The notes under the pieces are model-generated. The model worked only from the letters and a program-made list of their open reading frames with translations, was not told where the DNA came from and ran no database searches. Shown piece by piece: positions 53,352 through 64,000 of a DNA stretch of 64,000 nucleotides. Position numbers and translations under genes: made by a program. The first letter of the stretch is position 1; each line of letters begins with the position of its first letter. This DNA is from Knoxdaviesia capensis. Taxonomy: Eukaryota; Ascomycota; Sordariomycetes; Microascales; Gondwanamycetaceae. The DNA lies in assembly GCA_001510575.1 (NCBI GenBank), contig LNGK01000007.1:310001-374000 (forward strand). Reading direction: 5' to 3'.

Positions 53352-56300
53352 GGCTTGCTTTCCTGGACTTCTGCTCAACTACGCTATGGAAACTTTGGAT
53401 TTTCAAGCAACTTCTCAAGGCTGAAGTTGATATCGGGGTTCAAGAAGGGTGGCCTGGGAAAGGAAAGGGGGATACGACGTGAATGATGGATGATAAAAAC
53501 GTCGGGTCAAACAGACGTCGAGGAAGAGCCTTCGAGGGTATACACCTTGGAAAGAAGTTGGTATAAGTGGGAGAAAAAAGAGGAAGATGAAAAGAGAGAG
53601 AAAAGGAAGGATAACACTGGGACATGGCGAGGAATGAAGACGGACTGGAAAGTGAGGGTGATAGCCCCCTTTTATGGTCTAGCGATGGGTGCTTAGAACA
53701 TGGCAGGAAACGGATACCGCTCCAACGAGGGACACCACATATACATAGGAGACTTTGAAACCACACTCACTGCTACCAGCAAGCCTATATGAGGTGCATG
53801 TATGGATCAGGGCTGCTCGAGTTGGGACAGGCCGGAATAAGGTACCAATCTACCTCAGAGGGACCGACAAAGAAAAGGACAAGTAATCACCTGCTCAGCG
53901 AACATGGGCGAGTGGAGAGGGAGGCTACACGCCATGCCAACCACCAGAGTCCACGACGAGGAAGAAAGATGCCGGCCACCTCAGCCAGCCAGCTTCCGGG
54001 GCCAGCCAGCGTTGGCAGCCAGCCAGTGAGATTGGGTTATATAGACATAGAAGGGTTGGCTTAGTTCCGAGGAGGGGGACGTGCTCTCTAGGGTTGGATT
54101 GTGTGTTATTCCGTTCATTATTAGACCATGACCCAGTACGCAACGCACAGGACTATAATGGGTGTAATTAGTCTCTCGCGTGCTTTCTGCTTTTTGGGAA
54201 GAGTGGGAAAAGACCAGGTCAGGAAGTGATGTGATCTAGAAGGTTTTGGGCTTGGGTAGGTGGGATTCTCTGCTTTGCCTTGTTCGGAAACGCAAATCTG
54301 CCAATGAAGATCCTTCCCTTGTGGCGAGAAATCACGGTGCAAAGTTGGTCATGTTATCGGCCAGGCCAAACGATACGAAGTGTCGGGCTGGGTGGCTGCG
54401 CTTATTCTCCGGCATCCGCTGGGAGAGTAGCGCTGGGACAGGAACCTTATCACTGGAGTGGATGGCTGCATATTCCACAAATCGTTGCATTCTGCAGTAG
54501 GACTCCCACAAACAGACACACACTCGCTCACACACAGTGGTGGGGGGGATGTGGGTAGACGACGAGGACAGACAAACACCGCTTGGCAGATATGGTTAGG
54601 CTGGCCTATATGCCAGAATCAACAGGCGGTATAGCCTCAAGGGGGAAGCGATGGTGCAGTTTGTGTCATGGGTTAACAACAGCTCAAAACAACAGCTCAA
54701 TGAAGCTGCAATTAGAGCCAGATCTTCGGCCAGGCCAGTCGGGGAGAGTCGGAAGGCCTAGATGGCAAGTCGGATGGGCTAACACTTTCTGGCTTCAGAA
54801 GAGTCTATTCTGGTGTTTGCTTTGTCCTTCTTGCAAGTGAATGTTCATACTCCCGCTTTTGGGTGTCTTGTGACGTGAGAGTGTTAGGTGGGAGGTGCCG
54901 CCTGGAATTTGGAAATGTCGTTTGGGAGGGGTGTGTGGTCCACAATGGCGGAGAGAAAACGGGGATGATGACGGGTGGGGTGGACTATCTTTTTCGTGCT
55001 GATGGATCGGTGTCAAATGGCCCGAGACTGATTTTGATTAAATTGTTTGGCTGGAATGAATGATGAGTGAGTCTAGAAGACTTATCTTCGTCCCCTGGCT
55101 TCCCCACTTATATTGGCTTTTGGGTGGTATCTGACCTCGCCTTGCATGTTGTTCATTGGAGAGGGAAGTGTATCTCGTGTCTACCTTTTTGCTCTTCGTG
55201 CGTTTCTTGTTGGGGATTTACACAGCCATCAAACGGAATTAATTTCTTATTCAGAGATTCGTGGCTGGTGTATCCGTAGAGCTCTAGGTGGTCCAACAAC
55301 AAAAGACAAGTCAGCCAGTGCCTCATATGCACTCCCAAAACACCCAAGCGCGCGCGGACGGAAATATTACCTTTATGTGTAAGATAACGAAGAAAACGCC
55401 ACCATAACACCACTAGGCTGCAAGAGAGAAACAGATTAATAAGAGAAGGATCACTGGAGAAGAATGTGTAAGGGCTGCGTCGGGTTGGAGGGGTTGAACG
55501 GCCGCAGGAAAAGCACGAACCAGCGTACTCCCTGACATGATCAGGGAATAGCTGCGACTTCACCCAATTGCTCACCGAGCCGGATCCCGTTTCTAGATTA
55601 CGGGTTCGCTTCCTGGTTTCGGTTCTAAAACATTCTAGCGCAAGCAGAAAGAACACGCAAGCCGTGTTAGCATCAAATCTAAGTCTCGATACAGATATCT
55701 TCGTATGGAGTGCTTGTTGGCTGAAGTGAGGAAAGAGAGATAACTTGACACCCAGAAGGGCCATTTTGAGAACCATCCGCATGGGATATCTAACGCTGTG
55801 TTTGACCTAGCCTGTAACGGGCTCCGTATCCCTGCGTCTATCTCTCACGTCGGTCAGCCGTAAAGAAGGCATCAGAGACGACGGACATACGCTACCAGGT
55901 CGGACACATCACATATCGACTCGGCCGGATGCTATACGAGTATCAGCCCAACTCGATGTTAGCAAACGAAAATTCCCTTCTCAGGCAGAACCAAACAAAC
56001 TTACTGTGCACACCGCTTCTGCCGGTTGCTGCACCGGAAATGCCGAGGGATGGTGGCTAGCCGTGCCAAGAAAGGGCAATTTGTACCACAAGGGACAACA
56101 AGCCGGTCCTTAACAGGATCGCCCAGGTTTGGAGTAGACAAGGGGAGGATTTTCCGGTCTAAGGAAGACGACATGTCACCAGAAGCCAGCCGTCCATGCA
56201 TACCGGACTGACTGATGGTTGTTTTCAGGAAGCGAGCCTGCATGGAAAACGGCCGCAGGAAGATAACAACTTCAGCAGCGGCTTTGAACAGAGATAGCAA

Positions 56301-59300
56301 ACGCTGCACAGAAAATGCAAGATTGATATATTACGACTAGTCCAAGGTCCTGCTGCCGTGGACAAGACTTGCCTAAACCAACCAAACAGGCTTGTTTTCA
56401 CCGTCGAGATATCGAGCCTCTTGAGTTTCGATAGCCACGGTCCCGCTACCAGCATCAGGCTCAAGCAAAGACTGTGCCCGACGCCGGTTGATGCAAGGTG
56501 TGGCACCGGGGCTGGCTGAGGTTGCGGCAGAGGTGCGTGCAATATGCAGGTTGGTGTAAGGATGAGTATCGTCAGCCGACGTTGAAAATGCCCGGCGATT
56601 GGTGTAGGTGATGTTGCATGCATGAGGGTGATGTGGATGTCGGATTGTCCCACCCGGCCAGAACACAAGTGCTAATCTTTTGTGGAGGCTATTGTCAGTC
56701 AATGCAAAGCCCGGTATACATAGGGAGACAAGACATATGGATATGCAAGTGAGAAGAGACTTACCAGACACATCACGCGAGCATTGTCCTAGTCTGGACA
56801 AGTGGCTTTTTCGTTTGGCGTCCGGCGCGGCGTCTGGGCGGAGACTTTGAAGAGCATAGTGTTACAACTCGGTGTCTGGATCACTCCGGAATACCGTTGT
56901 GGTAATGCTCATTCATGCTGTTTAGATTGAGTATCTATCTCTGAGCTCACACGGCTACTATACGTATCCGAGTAGGGGTAAAGCTGGCATTGACTAAGAG
57001 GAGGGAAAGATATGCCTGACCCCCAGCCGTGCGGCAAAGATCTGTGATACATTATTCACAGCAGCCCGACACCGGTGGCATGCATGTTGCGATATGTCTC
57101 GTGCTCATGCGACGTTTTGAGGCAGCCCATGATCGAATTGAAGGGAACAATGAGGGGTGGTGTCCAGCCCCACGATTTCGGGCTTATATGTCCCATAACA
57201 CCGATATCAGTTGGCGGATCAGGCACACAAGTGGCAAAGCTGGACTGGACCAGGCCTCATGCGATTGTGTGGGTAACTGCATCTGAGCGGATCAGGACGT
57301 TGTGTAATGCCCAGTTGCTATCTGTGGTGCAACCGGCGAAATGCAGGAAGCGTGTCTGACTATACAGCCTGATGGCTTCGGCATGGTTCACGACAATGAA
57401 GTGCTCGTTGGCGGATCTTGGCTGCTGAATATTGGAGGATTGAGAAGCAGTAAGATGGAGACTGAGAGGAAGCATAACCGCGATGACGAAAAGGGCCAAT
57501 GCATGCTGTGAGCACGGGAAAACCACAGATTGTTAGCGCAGGATGTTGCTGATGTGGTGATGCAACGTTGGTATGTAAGCCTTGATCGATATTGGATTTC
57601 TGGGATATTTGGATTGGCTGAAGACATTTGACTGGGTTGGAGATCAATTCGAGGCGTGAACAGTTCAGAGAAGGGAAAGAAGCAGTATGGGTTGCTGTGA
57701 TCCGGAGAAGAGAAGCTTGCGGGTATATGAATGAAAGGAAGAATCAATTCGAAGAGCCAACTGTTCGATGTGGGAGAGAAGCTGGTATATATACGAAGAC
57801 CAGTGTCGATGTCGTCTGCTTGACGGTTGTGCCTTCTCGATACGCTCGCCCGTGACTACGATACTGACATGAAGACGGGGAAGGAAGCACGATTTGAAAC
57901 CTATATTTCACCCGTGACTCGTGCGATGCGGCGTCACAAGGACTCACAGCTACGAATAAAGGCAGTAGAATGATTTTGTGAGCGGGAAGGTGCGTTCGTT
58001 GAGACAAGTTAAGCCGCAGTTGCCTATCCTGGGTGTTCAATGCTAGAGAGTTTCGTCTTTCCTGTCATTGTCACCAAAATCAACGGGGGAAGGAGCGCTA
58101 ACCGCAAAGTCCAACAACGACTTCTTCGCTTTTCAGATCTACAACCTTAAGCACAGACAGTCCATTCAACCAAACGGTCCAGTACTCGACATGAATAATT
58201 GTTCAGTGTCTGTTCCAGTGCCAACCACCACCCGTTCCTGCCCGGTGTTCGGAACCATTTTGTTGCATGCAAATATCGCTCGAGGCGAGCATGGCCATCT
58301 CATGCGTCCTGGAGCCGAAGCTGACGGTCCGTCCGTGACACTAAAACTTGTCCACAGACATGTGCATGGCTGTTTTGGGAAGGAGGCAACGTGACCAACT
58401 TCACAATTTTGGTTCAGCCCCAGATTTTTTCTGCCCGGCTTCGCTATTTCATTGCCCCGACAGGGAAAGCGACTTTTTTTTTATAAATTTTTTATTTCTT
58501 TTTTATTTCTTTTTCTTCAACCTTGCTATCTACCGCACTGGTGGTGCTTCCCTCCTGGAGCAGCCCAAAAACATACCCGCGTCAAGCGCAGCATGTGAAT
58601 ATGGGGAAGCTACTCTGGACTTTCCGCCGACGAAGTCCGGCATCGGCGCGTCTCTGATTGACTCTCAGTTAAGTTAGGGACTCTGACTCGATAACGAGTG
58701 CCAACAATCTTGAGACCTAAAAGGAAACCCTGGTAAACAAAATGATGTTAGTCGACTCTGGGTGAGAGGATTTCACGAGGAACAGATCTTTGGGTGGTAT
58801 CGGGGAGTTTGTGAATCGAGCGACGTTCTGGCGTCTACGGCGTACTTTAGGGTCTAGGTCATAAATCTGTAAACTCCCGTTCCGTGGAGGCCAGGGGCAG
58901 AACAACATGCCTGTGAGAAAGGTTTAGTGCCATGGTGCCTGACGCCGCCATTATAGGATTTAGTGCCGTGATATCCTTTTCGACAGAATTTCGGTTGTTT
59001 CCTCCCAAGTCTCTCTCAACTCTCGACAGTATATAGTGTAAAGGCTTCTATACGATGGGTTTATCGTCACTTATACAAGACGAATGACCATACGAAGCGA
59101 TGTGACAAGTACGGAGTAATACACAAACCCTGGGATAGCCGGAACCATCTTGTCAATCATGGCCGCAAGATAAGGGGCACTGGACACTGGATCATTTTTA
59201 GGTGCTGTTTCCCCCCATTTGAGGTATAAGGCGCACGCGACGCATGAGAGCGGAGACGGATACCGAGATCCATTTCTGGGTTAGTTTCCGGCGAAAGGGT

Positions 59301-62300
59301 TCTGGAAGGGTTTTGTCGGATGGTGTGCTCGGAAAGAAGGGAAAAAGAAAAAAAAAACCCCCCCAAAAAATCAAGAAAAAAAAAACCACTCTGGTCCAGT
59401 GAGACACAGGCCGTATTTCCAGTTTGTTCCAAGTCGCCAGAAAATCTCGGCCACACCTAGCCAAGAGGATGGAAAGCGGGCTCTCGGTATGTCGTTTTGG
59501 AAACATGAACTTCGGGATATTGACCCCTTCAAAAGCTCGCGTAGTGATTTGCTGGCCTGATTCCAGTTGCATGGGAATCGCCGAACCGATAGAAACGCCC
59601 GTCATCTTTCCTTTTTCTTTTTGGATGCACAGAGTGTCGTGTGTTCACTATCCTGATCGATACTGTGAGACTATGCACGCCTAACGTCGTGGCAGCCGAC
59701 CACACGTGCGAAGTTGACGAGTTTAGAGCACACGAAGAAGGAAGGCGCTTGCTCCCGGTGCTGTGGTAAGCTATATCGACAACGGCCCTGGAATCGGGAA
59801 GGAGGACGACGGGTATCGCGTCTATTTTAGAGGCCGTATGGATTGATTAGCTGAGGAAGGAGGTTGAAGGCCTTTGGTTCTGATATATCTTGCTCGCAAC
59901 ACAAGCACACTGAAGAAGTCGATACACTCAGTGCCCGCCCATAAGGCCAAGCACATCGGCTGCGACGGCTGGCGTCCGTTCCCTAGCCTGGCTGGCACAG
60001 TCCATCCACATTGCCGCAATCCTGGGGATTATGTTTTCTACTTGGGTGATAAGCAGCACTCGGGCCCACTGACGGACTGGGCTGTGGTATGTGTGTGTGA
60101 TATGCGTCTTGTAGGTGCTGAGTGAGTGGTTGGTGGCTTGAAGAGGCCTGTTTACACAGATCCGAACCAGCTTGTCCTTCTGGCAGGAGGAATTATACCT
60201 CAGCGCTGGTATGGCCCTTTGAATTTGAAGATCGCTGCCCACCTAGATGGGCCCTTGACGGTCGGTGGCACTGGTTCTAAGACACTGCACCATTGTCGCG
60301 TGGGTGGCGATGGCTTCCCTGTAAGCACTTTCAGGTAGGCTTAGGCACCTGTGGGGAAGCAAGGAAAAGAAAGTGCATCATCCCGGGGGGGGACATGGCT
60401 GTGGGAGATAACGAACATTACGTGAGGATTTGCGTTGGTGTTGCCATGAAAAAAGGTGCCAGAAAAAACGGCGCACCCGGAATCCGCCACAGGGTCTCAA
60501 ATATGATATGCCAACCAACGGCAAATTATCCAACGGGCTATTATGGAGATGTGACCAACTGGACATCGAACATTATTATTGCCACTGCCTTTTGGAGGAT
60601 GGACGGGCTAGGCCGAAATGTGGTTACCGGGGGCCGGTTTCGAAGGGGGGTGAGGTTTAAGTTCAGCAATAGATAAAGTATTATATACGGAGAAATTGAG
60701 GCCCAACGTCTTGGTGGAATCGGACGATCAAGAGATCTTATTGTCCTGTACTGTGATATATATCGAGCGGTATTATGCGAGGGTTTGGCTTGTCATGATG
60801 CACGCCCAATCGAAGAAAGAGAAGGGATGAGAATGCCGCGCTTGTCTGGTGGGATTTAATTGGCCGGACGCAACTGCGGGAAAGTGCTGTATATGACAAC
60901 GGCCATCGACCTTTAGCGGGTGCTCTCCGCTGAATGCGAGCCAATCTGTCACCGAGGGCACTATCCCAAAGAGTTCGTTGGCTCATTTCGCGAGAGCCGT
61001 GTGAACAATCACAATTTCTTCTTCTTCGAGTACAACGTCTAGACCCGACGCATGGAAGTCACGATCGAGAGCAGAAATTGCACCTGCCTCTGTGTCTTGC
61101 TGCTAGAGATCATAGTGTATTCTCTCTATCTTTCCTTCTAGGGTCCCGATATGGCTCGATCACGGCCGCATGCCGATGGCTGATATAAGCCGGATGACTT
61201 CAATGACTTTAGACTTGGAGGGAAAGAAGCTGCGACCAACAACACGAGAGGAAGGAAGGAGCTGCGAATCCGGATACGACGCTTCTGGTCATTTCGCAAT
61301 GAATTAAAACTCGGCCGTTCCTCATCTGCAATTTGTCTTTTGTTTAGACCGCATCTTCGTCTCCTTTCTTCTTCTTCTTCTTCTTATCCATCGTCAGCTT
61401 CAGCTAGAGTCAACACGTTCTCGGAATCTTCATATAAGCAGCCATCTGAATATATCTCGACATTCATACCACAGAGCCTGCATCGTCGCAATTACCGTCA
61501 AATCCTTCGAGGCGTATCATCACACATACTCGGGCATCTTCTTGTTCTGTTGCACTCTCGGCTCCTCGGTCATCACCAGCTTCGACATCACAAATCCACG
61601 AGTAGAAAAATCACGAACCCACCACTTCGAGCCTCTGACCATCCAATATGCGCCTCCAGTGATTCCCAGACCGTGCGATCTCTTATCTTTGCCCGGCCCC
61701 AGAGACTCTCACAAGCCGTCTGTCTGTATCTCGAACCAGCAGGGCTTGTCGTCCCGTATCATCTCGTGGCCCGTTCCAGCCTCCATCTAGGACATCACCG
61801 GAAAGCCTCCAGGGCCGACTTTATGGCCCCTAGCCCATCCACCAGTGCCACCCAAAATCTCCAAGCCAGGCCCCCTTGTCGTGCACTGCACTGACCACAT
61901 TTCACATCGCGACAACCCACACTCAAGAGATCCTTCAGTGGCCGGAAACCAGAGAACAACGTTAATTAATAAAGCGGAACCGCTTATTTCTCTCCCTCAC
62001 TGTGGCCTGCCTTGCCGCGTATCTCTTTCGTTCCTCCATCTGTGTGTGTGCGGCTGGACCACGTAAAATCTGTAGCGGCCTGCATGATCACCAAATCTTT
62101 CCATCTCATCCCTCTCTTTTTCTCTTCCTCCCCTTCTCCACGTCCTCCTTGTTAGGGAAATCACAATCTAATTTCCATATTCACCGTCCTCTCCTCATAT
62201 TTTGCTTCTGCATCTTCACGATCTTTGCTAAGATACCACAATCAGTCACTCACTCACACCAAATCCGGCCACTAAACCTAAGCTCCTCCTCTATCTCATC

Positions 62301-63207
62301 TAAGCTCGGCTCAAGCTTGCCCTTCTCCTCGTCTTCAAATCACCCTTTCCCCTCCTCTGGCGTCGATTTCCGATCTTTTGGATCCTTGATCCCAAACCTC
62401 GGCCACGCGCTTTTCTGTGTTCCAACCTTATCATCGATTTTCTCCACCTCCCTCCACAGAGTTCTTTCTTCCTCACAACGAACTGTGCACATGCTCGAAA
62501 TACTACGACAAGTCCCGAATCCACCAGGCTTTTCGTCGAGCCATTTTCCTCGATTCTCGCGCTGCAGCGGACAACCGTCTTCCGATTAACCGATTAACCC
62601 TCGTCGAACCCTCATCCAGCCTTGGATTTTTTTTCGGTCTCTGCCACGTCTCTCCACCTTTCGCCGCCCAAAAGAATCTCTTCCATTTGCGTCTTTGACA
62701 ATGTGCAAAGAGCTGACTCGGATGTAGCCTCATGCTTTCTCCGGTCTTCCTCTCCCCCTTCTCTTCCCCTGTGACCGACCTGCCGTAATCATCTCTGGCT
62801 CCTGTCGATCTTTCTTCCGGGCACGCGCCGGCGCGAAGGCTGCATCTCTATATTTCTCCGACCGTGTGTCTCACCGTCGCTGGATCTGTCGCAACCTCTC
62901 GTGACTCCGGTTTCCGACTCTACCGATACGATCTATACTATTTCCTAGATATCTCTCCTTCTCCTGTTCTTAGCGCTCTCTTCCTTCTTCACTCTCCCGT
63001 GTCTCTTACGTCCGACTAATGTGATAAAAACATTCCATCCACTCCCGAGCTATTTCTTATTCCCTGCCCCCAAAATTCCTTCTCCGCTTATTTCGCTTTC
63101 TTGTGCGCCTGCAGCAATTTTTCCCTCTCTGCCATCCTCCCTCGGCCTTTTCTTTTTCCCGCCTTTTGCGGTCCGTTTGTTTCCGGCTGGTTTTTCCTCG
63201 GGTCGAC
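53352..63207. other. Gene-poor 9.9 kb between the dehydratase and the zinc-cluster regulator
   Basis: Base composition is near balanced until about 61300, then pyrimidine-rich on the plus strand up to the regulator's start (61340-63200, its probable leader). Unassigned open frames include a 209-codon minus frame (55153-55782) and a minus-strand set at 56225-56801 with a good GTAAGT donor but no consistent coding frame. A minus frame at 57257-57526 has a signal-peptide-like start but no ATG. CAGCCAGC-type short repeats lie at 53978-54026. No tRNA, transposase, reverse transcriptase or terminal repeats were recognised. Long promoters are usual for fungal regulators. Confidence 0.5.
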
Positions 63208-63878
63208 ATGCAGCAGACGCCGAGTGAGCGCGCGCACCTGACAACCCCTCCCGGTGCCAGCCTCTCGCATGCCGTCTCCGCGAACAACAACAACAACCAC
63301 AACCTCCACAACCGATCTCACGCCTACACCCCCTCGCCGTCGTCTATTCCCGGCGTACCACGCGTCCCCACCCATTCCATCGGCGCTGCCACCCTGCCGT
63401 CTCACGACCCGCCGAAGCCTCAACCACCCTTCCTGTCGTCCGCGGCGAACAGCAAAAGTTCCCTCACCAACTCGAGCTATAACAATGGGGGCGGTGGATT
63501 TTCGGCTGTAAATAACCCTTCCAACAACAGCAGCAATTCTGTCGCGACCACCGGCCCTTCGTCGAATGCCTACGGCGGCGGCAATCTGAACGACCCCGAT
63601 AGCGACGATCCGAGCGCCCTCCACAGCGCCGATGATAACGATGACGGCGACGACGGCGACCTAGTTCGGCTAGGGAAGCGGAAACGGCCAATATCTGTCT
63701 CGTACGTCTTTTTCTCGAGTCTCTTTCACCCCCTCCTGTCACATCTGGGGCGAAATACCCTCATTTCACCAGGTCGCGTTTGCTCACGTGCCCCTGTTGC
63801 GAGCCCCAAAACTCTATCAGAAACCCTGCTAACCTGGCTATTCTTTCTTATAGATGCGAGCTCTGCAAGCAAAGAAAG
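63208..63878 (+). CDS. Zn(II)2Cys6 transcription factor, N-terminal part (runs off the right edge)
   Basis: Two exons are visible: 63208-63701 and 63854-63878, with a second intron starting GTAAAC at 63879 whose end lies beyond the window. The first 165 residues are Ser/Asn/Pro-rich, with Asn runs and an acidic DPDSDDPSALHSADDNDDGD segment. A basic KRKRPIS patch then leads into the start of a binuclear zinc cluster, SCELCKQRK, with two of the six cysteines. This is the standard beginning of a fungal zinc-cluster DNA-binding domain (C-x2-C-x6-C expected to continue). The split of the domain by an intron just after CKQRK and a long CT-rich leader are typical. Target genes are unknown. It is the nearest gene to the rhamnonate dehydratase, transcribed divergently. 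Confidence 0.88.
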
Positions 63879-64000
63879 GTAAACTGCTCTTTTCCCCCTT
63901 GATTTCTCTCTTTTGCTGTGTTGCCGTGTTTCTATTTCGTCGTATGGCGGTGCCTGGTGCTCGTCTGCCCAGGGGCTTTTTTCGGCACCACAATTCCGAG

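Noticed and set aside
57257..57526. Minus frame with a signal-peptide-like N terminus
   Set aside because: The frame starts at a GTG, no in-frame ATG precedes the hydrophobic segment, and no convincing donor exists upstream of the acceptor-like site.
62002..62589. 195-codon plus frame before the zinc-cluster regulator
   Set aside because: Pyrimidine-rich leader sequence with Ser/Phe/Pro-rich translation; interpreted as 5' UTR of the regulator.
53352..63207. Transposon or CRISPR content in the large gap
   Set aside because: No reverse transcriptase or transposase motif, long terminal repeat, inverted repeat pair or spacer array could be recognised by eye.

Overview
The window is nuclear DNA from a filamentous ascomycete (most likely Pezizomycotina; genus not determinable by eye). 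The evidence is short spliceosomal introns (55-200 bases, GT-AG, branch motif CTAAC or CTGAC a short distance before the acceptor), very GC-rich coding exons with GC-rich third positions, pyrimidine-rich leaders, and fungus-specific families: a CFEM surface protein, a Zn(II)2Cys6 regulator, a Som1 homologue and fungal L-rhamnose enzymes. I find 16 protein genes. Two run off the ends. No tRNA, rRNA, CRISPR or recognisable transposon was seen.

Layout. 1-10 kb is gene-dense: an unidentified partial gene (-), an unidentified 315-aa protein (+), NOP9 (-), a conserved polyQ protein with a possible zinc site (+) and an MCT-type MFS permease (-). 12.8-28.7 kb holds an aldehyde dehydrogenase, a WD40-like protein, a six-exon DHX29-like DEVH helicase and a PRP24/SART3-type U4/U6 recycling factor. 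28.7-38 kb is a 9.3-kb gene-free tract ending in a pyrimidine-rich leader before a membrane-anchored CFEM protein (38.0-39.2 kb). 40.8-44.6 kb groups three nuclear genes for mitochondria: ribosomal protein uL22m, cytochrome oxidase subunit COX9 and SOM1, the last paired head-to-head with an unnamed conserved gene. 46.4-53.4 kb carries two enzymes of the non-phosphorylative L-rhamnose pathway, L-rhamnose 1-dehydrogenase and L-rhamnonate dehydratase. 53.4-63.2 kb is nearly gene-free, followed by the first two exons of a Zn(II)2Cys6 transcription factor.

How the genes fit together. NOP9, the helicase, PRP24, uL22m, COX9 and SOM1 are housekeeping functions: ribosome biogenesis, translation, splicing and respiration. 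The rhamnose pair is catabolic (L-rhamnose to lactone, then L-rhamnonate to 2-keto-3-deoxy-rhamnonate). The permease, the aldehyde dehydrogenase and the zinc-cluster factor could serve that pathway, but their distance makes this speculative.

The most unusual features are: (a) many telomere-like TAGGGTT/AACCCTA motifs dispersed between genes over the whole window; (b) a roughly 75-residue acidic insertion inside the L-rhamnose dehydrogenase; (c) the mitochondrial gene trio with a shared divergent promoter. I did not find convincing evidence of a wholly new multi-gene system.
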